Assembly (NCBI RefSeq): GCF_040797425.1
Contig: NZ_JBFNEH010000004.1
Location: forward strand, 1 to 64,000
DNA: 64,000 nucleotides
Source: Symbiobacterium sp040797425
GTDB taxonomy: Bacteria; Bacillota; Sulfobacillia; Symbiobacteriales; Symbiobacteriaceae
Reading direction: 5' to 3'
Shown here: positions 42,814 through 52,934 of the stretch, in pieces
Position numbering within the stretch: the first letter of the stretch is position 1
How the letters are laid out: each line of letters opens with the position of its first letter
Notes under the pieces: model-generated
The model's input: the letters and a program-made list of their open reading frames with translations, nothing else
Told to the model about the DNA's origin: nothing
Databases searched by the model: none
Translations under genes and position numbers: made by a program

Positions 42814-42844
42814 ACCCCCGCCCTCTGCAGGCGGGGGTTTTCTT
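42814..42844 (+). terminator. rho-independent terminator after ftsH
   Basis: A 9-bp stem (ACCCCCGCC, 42814-42822, with 42830-42838) is followed by TTTTCTT. It lies 12 bp after the ftsH stop. Confidence 0.85.
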
Positions 42845-42861
42845 GCAGGGAGGGAGAAAGA

Positions 42862-43293
42862 ATGGGGCGTGCGTACGCGGGATATCCGATGCCTTCGTGT
42901 CATGCCCTGGTCATGGACGGCGACCGCGTGCTTCTGGTGCGGCGGGCGCATCCGCCGCTGCAGGGCTACTGGGGCCTGCCCGGCGGCCGCGTAGAGCTGG
43001 GTGAGACCGTGACGGAGGCGCTGCTGCGGGAGGTGCGGGAGGAGACGGGCCTCACGGTTACCATCGACCGTTATCTCGGCTACGTGGACGCGATCGACCG
43101 GGACGAGGCTGGGCGGGTACGTTACCACTACGTGGTGCAGTACTTCGCGGCCCGGCCGGCCGGTGGAACGCTGGCGGCGGCCGACGATGCGGCCGACGCG
43201 CGCTGGGTGAGGCTCGCGGAAATCCCGGCGCTGCAGGTCAGCGATGCCGTGGAGTGGTGCCTGAGGCGGGCGGGCGTGTACGAGTCGCTCTGA
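42862..43293 (+). CDS. Nudix hydrolase
   Basis: The protein (143 residues) has a complete Nudix box in GGRVELGETVTEALLREVRE and ETGL, with the usual flank GYWGLPGG. It resembles ADP-ribose or NTP pyrophosphatases of the MutT group; the substrate is not readable. Start is ATG at 42862 after GGGAGGGAG. It follows the ftsH terminator and precedes two M16 peptidase genes by 38 bp. Confidence 0.88.
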   Translation: MGRAYAGYPMPSCHALVMDGDRVLLVRRAHPPLQGYWGLPGGRVELGETVTEALLREVREETGLTVTIDRYLGYVDAIDRDEAGRVRYHYVVQYFAARPAGGTLAAADDAADARWVRLAEIPALQVSDAVEWCLRRAGVYESL

Positions 43294-43331
43294 CACTGGG
43301 CAGACTATCGCCTGTGGAAGGAGGGTTCCGT

Positions 43332-44615
43332 TTGGCCGACCGGTTTACCCGTTACCCCCTCGGCGAGGGCGTAAACTTCTATGTGCAGCCGACGACCAAG
43401 TTCAAGACCACATCGGTGTATGTCTACTTCCACATGCCGCTGGAGCCGGTGACCGTCACGTACAATGCCCTGCTGCCCATGGTGCTCGCCCGGGCCTCGG
43501 CGGACTACCCCACCACCGCCGCGCTTTCCCGGCACCTGGATGAGCTGTACGGCACCTCCTTCGGGGTGGACGTGGCCAGGCGGGGCGAGGTCCAGTCCAT
43601 CGTCTTCCGGATGGAGGTGGCCGGCGACCGGCATATTCCCGGCGAACAGGGCCTGCTCCTGAGGGCGCTGGACGTGCTGGGCGGCATCATCACCCGCCCG
43701 CTGGTGGTGGGTGACGGCTTCAAGCCGGAGTACGTGGAGCAAGAGCGCACCAACCTGCGGCAGATCATCGAGGGGCTCATCAACGACAAGCGGCGTTACG
43801 CCATGGTGCGTTGCACGGCGGCCATGTGCGAGGGGGAGGCCTTTGCGCTGCACCGGCTCGGCCGGGTGGAGGACCTGGAGGGGGTGACGCCCCGGTCGCT
43901 GCTGGAACACCACAGGAGGGTCCTCAGCGAGGCACCGGTAGATGTGTTCGTCCTGGGCGACGTGGACCCCGAACGCCTGCAGGAGGAGGTGGCGAAGCGG
44001 CTGCCGCTGCCTGCCGGTTCGCGCCGGTTCCCCGACACGGTGGTCAAGCGGAGCCCCGACCGCCCGGTGCGCGATGTGGTGGAGCGCATGGACGTGAACC
44101 AGGGCGTGCTGGTCATCGGCTTCCGCACCGGCATCACGCTGCGGGACGAGCTGTACTTCCCGATGCTGGTGGCCAACGGAGTGCTGGGCGGGTTTGCGCA
44201 CTCCAAGCTCTTTCAGGAGGTGCGCGAGAAGAACTCGCTTGCCTACTTCGCTTACTCCGCCATCGAAACGGTGAAGGGCGTGGGTTTCATGTACGCCGGC
44301 GTGGAGTTTGCCGACGCAGAGCGGTGCAAGGCGATCATGTTGGAACAGCTCCGTGCGGTGCAGGACGGAGCGATTTCGGACGCGGAGATGGAGACGACCA
44401 TAGCCACCCTGGTAAACGACATGCTGAGCGCGGCCGACCGGCCCGAGGCAATGGCGGAGCTGGCCGTGGACCAGGTGTTCTCGGGACGGGACCTTACCAT
44501 CGACGACCGGGTCGCCCGCTTCCGGCAGGTCACCCGGGAGCAGGTGGCCGAGGCGGCCCGCCACTTCACGCTGGATACTGTCTACCTGCTCACCAGGAAG
44601 GAAGGGGGAGCGTAG
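43332..44615 (+). CDS. M16 peptidase-like protein without zinc motif (YmfF-like)
   Basis: The 427-residue protein has the M16 fold segments (VNFYVQPTTKFKTTSVYVYF; FQEVREKNSLAYFAYSAIE; GVEFADAERCKAIMLEQL), but no HxxEH. At the corresponding position it has SRHLDELYGTSFGVD. It therefore lacks the catalytic zinc site and probably partners the next gene product, which has it. This pairing is known for Bacillus ymfF-ymfH and for other M16 heterodimers. TTG at 43332 is chosen after GGAAGGAGGG; an in-frame GTG at 43254 lies within the Nudix gene. It stops three bases before the next gene. Confidence 0.83.
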   Translation: MADRFTRYPLGEGVNFYVQPTTKFKTTSVYVYFHMPLEPVTVTYNALLPMVLARASADYPTTAALSRHLDELYGTSFGVDVARRGEVQSIVFRMEVAGDRHIPGEQGLLLRALDVLGGIITRPLVVGDGFKPEYVEQERTNLRQIIEGLINDKRRYAMVRCTAAMCEGEAFALHRLGRVEDLEGVTPRSLLEHHRRVLSEAPVDVFVLGDVDPERLQEEVAKRLPLPAGSRRFPDTVVKRSPDRPVRDVVERMDVNQGVLVIGFRTGITLRDELYFPMLVANGVLGGFAHSKLFQEVREKNSLAYFAYSAIETVKGVGFMYAGVEFADAERCKAIMLEQLRAVQDGAISDAEMETTIATLVNDMLSAADRPEAMAELAVDQVFSGRDLTIDDRVARFRQVTREQVAEAARHFTLDTVYLLTRKEGGA

Positions 44616-44618
44616 GCC

Positions 44619-45905
44619 ATGGAAAAGCAGTCTGACCCCCTCCTGCGGGATGAGCTCTACATGGAGCGGCTGGAAAACGGGCTGACGGTGGCTGTGCTGG
44701 TGAAGCCGGGCTACCGGCAGATGACCGGGCGCCTGGCGGTGCATTACGGCTCCGTGGACAGCCGGTTCGTCAACCCGGAGACGGGCGAGGCGGTGCACGT
44801 GCCCGACGGGATTGCCCACTTCCTCGAGCACAAGCTCTTCGAGAGCCCCGAGGGCAATGTGGCCGACCGGTTCGCCGAACTGGGCGCCGAGTCCAACGCC
44901 TACACAACGCACACCCACACCGTGTACTACTTCACCACGACGGACCACTTCTGGTCCTGCCTCGACCTGCTGCTCAACTTCGTCCAGGATCCCTACTTCA
45001 CGGCCGAGTCGGTGGCCAAGGAGCAGGGCATCATCGAGCAGGAGATCCGCATGTACCTGGACGATCCCGGCTGGCGCTCCTCGGCCAACCTGCTGGAGGC
45101 GCTCTACGTCAGACACCCGGTGCGCATCGACATCGCAGGCACAGTCGAGTCGATCCGCGCGATCGACCCGGACTTGCTCTACCTCTGCCACCGCATCTTC
45201 TACCACCCGTCCAACATGGTGCTCTTCGTCGCCGGCGACCTTGCCCCCGCCGAGGTGGTGGAGCGTGTCCGCCAGGCCTTCGCCGGACGCCGCTACCCCG
45301 CGCAGGCGGGCATCCAGCGCCTCCTGCCGCAAGAGCCGCCCGTGATCGCCGAGCGCCGGCGGATGCAGGAGCTGGTGGTGAGCCAGCCCATCCTGCGGCT
45401 GGGGTTCAAGGAGAAGGAAGTCGGCCTCACCGGCAGGGCGCTGCTGGAGCGGGACCTCACGACGTCCCTGATCCTGGACGTGGTGGTCGGCCGGGGCTCG
45501 GCCCTCTACACGCGGCTGTACGAGGCCGGTCTGATCGACCAGCGCTTCGGCTTCGAGCATGTGCCGGAGGTCACCTTCGGCCACACCTACCTGACCGGTC
45601 CCACGCCGGACCCGGCCGAACTGGAGGCCAGGCTGCTGGCGGGCTTCCACCAGGCCCAGGAGCAGGGGCTGGCCGCGGACGACTTCGAGCGCGCCCGGCG
45701 GAAGCTCATCGGCCGCGTGATCAACCTGATGAACGACCTGGACAGCGTGGCGTTCCTGTTCGCAGACGGCTTCTTCAAGGAGATCCGTCTGTTCGACCTG
45801 CTGCCCACCCTGGACTCGCTCACGCTGGAGGCGGCCAACGAGCGGCTGCGCAACCACTTCGACCCGAACCTGGCCGCGGCGTCGGTTATCTACCCGAGGC
45901 GGTAG
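44619..45905 (+). CDS. M16 zinc peptidase (YmfH-like)
   Basis: This 428-residue protein has the zinc motif HFLEH (GIAHFLEHKLFESPEGN) with the distal Glu in EQGIIEQEIRMYLDDP, and the C-terminal M16 half with VGRGSALYTRLYEAGLID. It should be the active partner of the preceding gene. Cytoplasmic location is expected, since no signal peptide is seen. Members of this pair in spore formers have been linked to peptide processing, but the substrate here is unknown. Confidence 0.88.
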   Translation: MEKQSDPLLRDELYMERLENGLTVAVLVKPGYRQMTGRLAVHYGSVDSRFVNPETGEAVHVPDGIAHFLEHKLFESPEGNVADRFAELGAESNAYTTHTHTVYYFTTTDHFWSCLDLLLNFVQDPYFTAESVAKEQGIIEQEIRMYLDDPGWRSSANLLEALYVRHPVRIDIAGTVESIRAIDPDLLYLCHRIFYHPSNMVLFVAGDLAPAEVVERVRQAFAGRRYPAQAGIQRLLPQEPPVIAERRRMQELVVSQPILRLGFKEKEVGLTGRALLERDLTTSLILDVVVGRGSALYTRLYEAGLIDQRFGFEHVPEVTFGHTYLTGPTPDPAELEARLLAGFHQAQEQGLAADDFERARRKLIGRVINLMNDLDSVAFLFADGFFKEIRLFDLLPTLDSLTLEAANERLRNHFDPNLAAASVIYPRR

Positions 45906-46038
45906 AGCCGGGCCGCTTTCGGCCTGCCCCGGCTGTGACACCGCACTGGACGCCTGAAGGAAGGATGCTCGGCGCCGCCGCGTAGTACCTGGGCTAGACT
46001 ATTTGAGTGCTAAGGTTGGATGTTCGATTCCGGCGGTC

Positions 46039-46047
46039 TGATATATT
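46039..46047 (+). promoter_or_regulatory. extended -10 promoter of candidate RNA
   Basis: TGATATATT fits an extended -10 element (TG-N-TATATT, 46039-46047). It would start transcription near 46054, in a 741-bp stretch (45906-46646) without protein-coding genes. No good -35 is seen. Confidence 0.4.
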
Positions 46048-46053
46048 CTCAAG

Positions 46054-46296
46054 ACGTAGGCGATCACTTGGGTCGGCTGAGGCCACTGTCAGCGGTTTGA
46101 TCCCCCAATCAGGCCCCTGACGTTGCAGTAGTCGACCAGCTTTCTCTCTCCAACGGAGTCATTCGGTCGACCCAAGGGTCACCCACCGCTCACCCTCCTT
46201 TGTTCCGGTCCTCAGCCTTCCCCCACGGGTTGAGGACAACCCTCCCCTTTGCCGTAGCCAGCGTCCTCCCCCCACGGGACGCTGGCTCCCCTTTTT
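46054..46296 (+). ncRNA. candidate structured RNA with two C-rich hairpin loops
   Basis: This non-coding stretch can fold into distinct elements. A 9-bp stem (CTTGGGTCG, 46067-46075, with 46168-46176) closes a 110-base domain. A 7-bp hairpin (46208-46214 with 46231-46237) has loop core CCCCCACGGG. An 11-bp hairpin (46256-46266 with 46277-46287) has loop TCCCCCCACG, is followed by CCCC and five T residues, and resembles a terminator. C-rich loops recall Actinobacterial 6C RNA and C-rich sRNAs that bind Shine-Dalgarno sequences. I do not recognise a known family; a leader or attenuator is an alternative. The rest of 45906-46040 shows nothing clear. Confidence 0.45.
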
Positions 46297-46455
46297 GGGG
46301 CTGGTTTTGGCGTTGGGCCCCGGCGTGACCGGCCCGCGATGCCCTGGGAGACCGTCACCTGAGCCTTCCCGCCGCGGCCTTCACGGAACTCTTGGGCCAC
46401 AACCGCCGTGCGTTGCACGAGTCGGAGACAGGTGCCTCAAGGAATGACAGGCAAG

Positions 46456-46490
46456 AAGCCGCCTATCTTGTGGTAGGCGGCTTTCCCGTT
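46456..46490 (+). terminator. terminator upstream of hutH
   Basis: A perfect 10-bp stem (AAGCCGCCTA, 46456-46465, with 46474-46483) ends in TTT-CCC-GTT. It isolates hutH from transcription coming from the left. Between 46300 and 46455 I see no other feature. Confidence 0.6.
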
Positions 46491-46561
46491 CCCCCGGCGT
46501 CGCTGATGGTCCGCCGGCAACCATCGTTCCCCCATCGCACTGCACACCGCTCACTTCCCAC

Positions 46562-46573
46562 CGCTTTAAAGCG
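46562..46573. promoter_or_regulatory. palindrome upstream of hutH promoter
   Basis: CGCTTTAAAGCG is a perfect 12-bp palindrome that ends 13 bp before the hutH -35 element. The position suits a regulator of histidine utilisation. Confidence 0.4.
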
Positions 46574-46586
46574 CCACCGTACTCGT

Positions 46587-46616
46587 TTGCCTCCCGCGAT
46601 TGCCGCTTCCTATAAT
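46587..46616 (+). promoter_or_regulatory. promoter of the hut operon
   Basis: TTGCCT (46587-46592) and a perfect TATAAT (46611-46616) are 18 bp apart, 31 bp before the hutH start. It probably drives the whole hut-fhs gene run, which shows no strong internal terminator. Confidence 0.7.
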
Positions 46617-46646
46617 GGAGGCAGGCTAGAGCGGGAGGTCTTTTTC

Positions 46647-48170
46647 ATGTCTACTGTGGAACTCGGCGCACACTTGGGCCTCCCGGAGGTGGTGGCCGTT
46701 GCCCGGCAGGGCGCCAGGGTGGTGCTTCCTCCCGCCGTACGGGAGCGGGTGGCCAGAGGAAGCGCGATGGTGTCCCAGCTGGTACAGCAGCGGCGGCCGG
46801 TCTATGGTATTACCACCGGTTTCGGGAAGTTCAGTGACGTAACCATATCCCCTGAGGAGACGGCTGCGCTGCAGCGCAATCTCCTGATGAGCCACGCCTG
46901 CGCGGTGGGCGATCCGCTGCCGCAGGAGGTGGTGCGGGCGATGCTGCTCCTGCGAGCCCAGGCGCTCTCCCATGGGCATTCGGGCATCCGGGTGGAGACC
47001 CTGGAACTGCTCGTCAAATTCCTCAACCTGGGAGTTGTGCCTGTCGTGCCAGAACAGGGCTCGCTGGGGGCAAGCGGCGATCTGGCGCCCCTGGCGCACA
47101 TGAGCCTGCCTCTGATCGGGCTGGGGGAGGCCTACGTGAACGGCGAGCGCCTCCCGGGCGCCGAGGCGCTGGCGCGCGTCGGGCTGGAGCCGGTGACGCT
47201 CACCGCCAAGGAGGGGCTGGCCCTCATCAACGGCACGCAGGCGATGACCGCCCTGGGCTGCCTGGGCGTGTACGACGCGCAGACCTTGCTCAAGACGGCG
47301 GACATTGCGGCAGCACTCACGGCGGAGGCCCTGGGGGCGATTCCGGCGGCCTGGGACCCGCGCATTCAGAAGCTGCGCCTTCACCCGGGCCAGCAGGCGA
47401 CCGGCCGGAACCTGCGGCGGCTCGTGGAAGGGTCCCGGCTCGTGACCCGGCCGGGCCAGGTGCGCACGCAGGACCCCTACACGCTGCGCTGCCTGCCGCA
47501 GGTGCACGGGGCCAGCCGCACGGCCGTGGCGCACGTCGCAGAGGTGCTCGGCTGGGAGATGAACGCCGTCACGGATAACCCGCTGCTCTTCCCCGAGGAG
47601 GGCGAGGTCATCTCGGGCGGGAACTTCCACGGCCAGCCCGTGGCGCTGGCCCTGGACTACCTGGCCATTGCGGTGGCGGAACTGGCAGACATCGCCGAGC
47701 GGCGCATCGAGCGGCTGGTCAACCCGCAGCTGTCGGGCCTGCCGGCCTTCCTGACCAGCAACGGCGGCCTGCACTCGGGGCTGATGATCACCCAGTACAC
47801 CGCTGCCTCCCTGGTGAGCGAGAACAAGGTGCTGGCTCATCCCGCCAGCGTGGACTCGATCCCCTCCAGCGCCAACCAGGAGGACCACGTCTCCATGGGC
47901 ACGACCGCGGCACGGAAGGCGCGGAAGGTGATGGCCAACGTGCGGCGGGTGCTGGCCATCGAGCTGCTGTGCGCCGCTCAGGCGCTGGAATTCCGGGGGC
48001 CGGAGCGGCTGGCCCCGGCGACCCGTGCCGCCTACGAGGCGGTGCGGCAGCGGGTGGCCCCGCTGGATGGCGACCGGGTGATGACGCCGGACATCGAGAG
48101 CCTGGCGGAGATGGTGCACAGCGGCGAACTCGTCAGTGCGGTAGAGAAGGTGATCGGCGAGCTGGAATAG
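46647..48170 (+). CDS. hutH: histidine ammonia-lyase HutH
   Basis: The enzyme has 507 residues and turns histidine into urocanate and ammonia. The Ala-Ser-Gly triad that forms the MIO cofactor is in GSLGASGDLAPLAH, with further HAL motifs YGITTGFGKFS, QDPYTLRCLPQVHGA and PSSANQEDHVSMG. ATG at 46647 follows GCGGGAGGT; the frame is open to 46392 but that part is not conserved and contains the promoter. It is the first gene of the histidine degradation run. Confidence 0.95.
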   Translation: MSTVELGAHLGLPEVVAVARQGARVVLPPAVRERVARGSAMVSQLVQQRRPVYGITTGFGKFSDVTISPEETAALQRNLLMSHACAVGDPLPQEVVRAMLLLRAQALSHGHSGIRVETLELLVKFLNLGVVPVVPEQGSLGASGDLAPLAHMSLPLIGLGEAYVNGERLPGAEALARVGLEPVTLTAKEGLALINGTQAMTALGCLGVYDAQTLLKTADIAAALTAEALGAIPAAWDPRIQKLRLHPGQQATGRNLRRLVEGSRLVTRPGQVRTQDPYTLRCLPQVHGASRTAVAHVAEVLGWEMNAVTDNPLLFPEEGEVISGGNFHGQPVALALDYLAIAVAELADIAERRIERLVNPQLSGLPAFLTSNGGLHSGLMITQYTAASLVSENKVLAHPASVDSIPSSANQEDHVSMGTTAARKARKVMANVRRVLAIELLCAAQALEFRGPERLAPATRAAYEAVRQRVAPLDGDRVMTPDIESLAEMVHSGELVSAVEKVIGELE

Positions 48171-48216
48171 CGGCGCTCACGCAGCGCCGATGAGTCCACG
48201 TTAAGGGGGTACTGGC

Positions 48217-49866
<1,650 letters not shown>

Positions 49867-49913
49867 GCGGCGGGACCGTGAGACGTGGGCAGGGGGCCAA
49901 AGGAGGCGCTGCG

Positions 49914-50822
49914 ATGAACCCCAACGCCGTCGTGGAGTGCGTGCCCAACTTCAGCGAGGGACGCCGGCCGGAGGTGATCGAGGCGATCGCCGGGGCCATT
50001 GCCGCACAGGGCGTGAAGGTGCTCTCGGTGTCCAGCGACGCCGACCATAACCGGTGCGTCATCACGTTCATCGGCGGACCTGAGGCGGTGGCGCGGGCGG
50101 CCATCCGGGGGGCCGAGGTGGCCATCCGGCTGATCGACCTCAACCACCACCGGGGCAGTCATCCGCGCATGGGTGCGGTGGACGTGATCCCTTTCGTGCC
50201 GGTCTCCGGCTGTGACATGACCGACTGCGTGGCCCTGGCACGCCAGGTGGGCGAGGCGCTGGGGCAGATGGGGCTGCCGGTCTACCTGTACGAGGCGGCG
50301 GCCACCCGGCCCGACCGGCGCAATCTGGCCGACGTGCGGCGGGGCGAGTTCGAGGGGCTGCGGGAGCTGATCGGCAAGGACCCCGACAAGAAGCCCGACT
50401 TCGGCCCCGAGGCCATTCACCCCACCGCGGGCTGCGTGGCGGTGGGCGCCCGCATGCCGCTCATCGCCTTCAACGTGAACCTGGGCACATCGGACCTCTC
50501 GATCGCCAAGAAGATCGCCCGGGCCGTGCGTGGGTCCAGCGGCGGGCTGGTGCACTGCAAGGCCCTGGCGGTACCGCTGGCCGAGCGGGGCCAGGTGCAG
50601 GTGAGCATGAACATGGTCAACTACAAGGAGACGCCCCTGCACCGGGCCTTCGAGCTCATCCGCCTGGAGGCCGAGCGGTACGGCGTCCCCGTTGTGGGGT
50701 CTGAAATTGTCGGCCTGGTGCCGATGGACGCCCTGGTGGGCGTGGCCCGGCACTACCTCAGACTGGAGGGCTTCAAGAGCGACCAGGTGCTGGAGAAGCG
50801 ACTCCTGGAGGTCATGGAGTGA
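49914..50822 (+). CDS. glutamate formiminotransferase
   Basis: The 302-residue protein matches the formiminotransferase half of the vertebrate bifunctional enzyme: VVECVPNFSEGRRPEV, NHHRGSHPRMGAVDVIPFVP, VYLYEAAATRPDR and FNVNLGTSDLSIAKKIA. It moves the formimino group of formiminoglutamate to tetrahydrofolate. ATG at 49914 follows AAAGGAGGCG. Its cyclodeaminase partner is a separate gene at 52110. The stop overlaps the hutI start (TGATG). Confidence 0.93.
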   Translation: MNPNAVVECVPNFSEGRRPEVIEAIAGAIAAQGVKVLSVSSDADHNRCVITFIGGPEAVARAAIRGAEVAIRLIDLNHHRGSHPRMGAVDVIPFVPVSGCDMTDCVALARQVGEALGQMGLPVYLYEAAATRPDRRNLADVRRGEFEGLRELIGKDPDKKPDFGPEAIHPTAGCVAVGARMPLIAFNVNLGTSDLSIAKKIARAVRGSSGGLVHCKALAVPLAERGQVQVSMNMVNYKETPLHRAFELIRLEAERYGVPVVGSEIVGLVPMDALVGVARHYLRLEGFKSDQVLEKRLLEVME

Positions 50823-52105
50823 TGGCGATGGAGTCGGTGGACCTGCTCATCGTGGGAGCCAGCGAACTGGTGACCATGGCCGGGGGGCCCCGGCGGGGCG
50901 ACCGACTGAAGGACCCGGCCGCCATTCCCGGTGGCGCCCTGGCGGCGCGGCAGGGCCGCATTGTGGCCGTGGGCCCCAGCGACGAGGTGCTGGCGGCCGT
51001 CAGCACCGGTCCCGACACCCTCGTCATCGACGCCCGGGGACGCGCCGTCATTCCCGGGTTCGTCGACCCGCACACGCACCTCTGCTTCGCCGGCGACCGG
51101 GCGGAGGAGTTCGCCCTGCGCCTCGGCGGCGCCACCTATCAGGAGATCGCCGCCAGGGGCGGCGGCATTCTGAACACCGTGCGGGCCACCCGGGCGGCCA
51201 GCCAGGCCGAACTGGAGGCCCTGGGCCTGGAGCGGCTCAACCGGCTGGCCCTCTCGGGCACCACCACCGTAGAGGTGAAGTCCGGCTACGGCCTGAGCAC
51301 GGCGGACGAGCTGAAGCAGCTGCGGGCCATCCGCGCGCTGGACCGGCGCCACCCTCTCACCGTGGTGCCCACCTTCATGGGCGCCCACGAGGTTCCGCCG
51401 GAGTACCGGGACCGGCCGGGGGCTTACGTGGACCTGCTGGTGGAGGAGATGCTGCCCGCGGTTGCCGCCGAGCCCGGCCTGGCCCGCTTCGCCGACGTCT
51501 TCTGCGAGCAGGGCGTCTTCTCGGTGGCCGACTCCCGCCGCATCCTGCAGCGGGCCCGGGAACTGGGGTTTGCCGTGAAGGTGCACGCCGACGAGCTTTC
51601 GGACCTGGGCGGTGCTTCTCTGGCGGCCGAGGTGGGGGCCATCAGCGCCGAGCACCTGCTGCACGCCTCCGACGAGGGGCTGCGGCGGCTGGCCGCCGCA
51701 GGAACGGTGGCGGTGTGCCTGCCCGGCACGTCATTCAGCCTCATGAACGCCCCCTACGCCCGGGCCAGGCGCATGGTGGAGCTGGGATGCACCGTGGCCC
51801 TGGGCAGCGACTTCAACCCGGGTTCGTGCCCGGTCTACGCGATGCCGTTCATCATCACCCTGGCCTGCATGCACCTGAAGCTCGACCCCAGCGAGGCCCT
51901 GGCGGCCGCGACCATCAACGCGGCCGCGGCCATCGGCCTGGAGGCGGAGGTGGGCTCCCTCGAGGTGGGCAAGCTGGCGGATGTGGTGATCCTCTCGTGC
52001 ACGAGCCACCGGCACATCCCCTACCACATGGGCATGGGCGTGGTGGCACAGGTGGTGAAGCAGGGGCGCCTGATCGTGGACGACGGGCGGCTGGTCAGGA
52101 GGTAG
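50822..52105 (+). CDS. hutI: imidazolonepropionase HutI
   Basis: A 427-residue metal-dependent amidohydrolase. The metal site HTH is in PGFVDPHTHLCFAGDR, with later ligands His in THMGAHEVP-like TFMGAHEVPPEY and in HADELS, and Asp in LGSDFNPGSCP. It hydrolyses imidazolonepropionate to formiminoglutamate. The ATG at 50822 overlaps the preceding stop; GTG at 50819 is possible. Two dozen residues in the N-terminus precede the metal domain, as usual. Confidence 0.94.
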   Translation: MAMESVDLLIVGASELVTMAGGPRRGDRLKDPAAIPGGALAARQGRIVAVGPSDEVLAAVSTGPDTLVIDARGRAVIPGFVDPHTHLCFAGDRAEEFALRLGGATYQEIAARGGGILNTVRATRAASQAELEALGLERLNRLALSGTTTVEVKSGYGLSTADELKQLRAIRALDRRHPLTVVPTFMGAHEVPPEYRDRPGAYVDLLVEEMLPAVAAEPGLARFADVFCEQGVFSVADSRRILQRARELGFAVKVHADELSDLGGASLAAEVGAISAEHLLHASDEGLRRLAAAGTVAVCLPGTSFSLMNAPYARARRMVELGCTVALGSDFNPGSCPVYAMPFIITLACMHLKLDPSEALAAATINAAAAIGLEAEVGSLEVGKLADVVILSCTSHRHIPYHMGMGVVAQVVKQGRLIVDDGRLVRR

Positions 52106-52109
52106 GCGC

Positions 52110-52757
52110 ATGCAGATTCGGGAGCAGACGATTGCGGCCTTCTGTGAAGAACTCGGCGCGGCCACGCCGGCCCCCGGGGGCGGGGCGGTCGCCGCCGTGG
52201 CCGGCGCGCTCGGGGCGAGCCTGGCAGCCATGGTCGGCGGGCTTACCTGCGGGCGTGAGAAGTTCCGGGCGGTGGAGGCGGAGATGACCGCGCTGAAGGA
52301 TGAGGCCCGGCGGGAGGCCGACGCGCTCCTCGCCCTGGCGGACGCCGACCAGGCCGCCTTTACCCAGGTGATGGCCGCCTTCGGCCTGCCCAGGGGCACG
52401 CCGGAGGAGAAGGCGGAGCGGCAGCGCGCCGTGCAGGCGGCCTACCAGACGGCAACCCGCACGCCGCTGGAGACCATGGAGCGCTGCCTCGCGGTGATGC
52501 GCCACGCCCTGGCGGCGGTGGAGCGAGGCAACCAGAATGCCCTGAGCGACGGCTGTGCGGGCTTCTTGCTCGCCGCGGCCGGCTTCGAGGCGGCGCTGTG
52601 GAACGTGGCCATCAACCTGGGGTCGATCAAGGACGAAAGCTTCCGCCAGGACGCCCTGGCGGCGGTGGACCGTCTGCGCCGGGAGCAGGAGGAGGTGCAA
52701 GAGGCGTTCCGGCGTGCAGTGGGGGATCCCGTCAGCCGGTTCGTGACTCGGCCGTAA
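52110..52757 (+). CDS. fchA: formiminotetrahydrofolate cyclodeaminase
   Basis: The 215-residue helical protein has ELGAATPAPGGGAVAAVAGA near the N-terminus, the FchA/FTCD C-terminal signature, and NALSDGCAGFLLAAAGFEAALWN. It releases ammonia from 5-formimino-THF to give methenyl-THF. ATG at 52110 follows AGGAGGTAGG, which overlaps the hutI end. In the same run as the formiminotransferase and formate-THF ligase genes, it links histidine breakdown to one-carbon metabolism. Confidence 0.92.
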   Translation: MQIREQTIAAFCEELGAATPAPGGGAVAAVAGALGASLAAMVGGLTCGREKFRAVEAEMTALKDEARREADALLALADADQAAFTQVMAAFGLPRGTPEEKAERQRAVQAAYQTATRTPLETMERCLAVMRHALAAVERGNQNALSDGCAGFLLAAAGFEAALWNVAINLGSIKDESFRQDALAAVDRLRREQEEVQEAFRRAVGDPVSRFVTRP

Positions 52758-52934
52758 CGGCGCGGCGGGGTTTGGCGAGAAGGGGCGCCGGGGCGCCGGA
52801 CCGCCGGGGTACAGGGGGAACAGGCCCTGGCAACGGGCGGCGTCCACCGCGGCGCAGCGGTGGGGGACTGCCGGATCGCTCAGGCAGCAGGAACTGGCGT
52901 ACCAGGGGAATCCAAACCGGAGGAGGTAAGGAAC

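Noticed and set aside
46016..46036. tRNA T-arm-like GTTCGATTCC in the hutH upstream region
   Set aside because: The flanking bases do not pair and no acceptor or anticodon arm is present.
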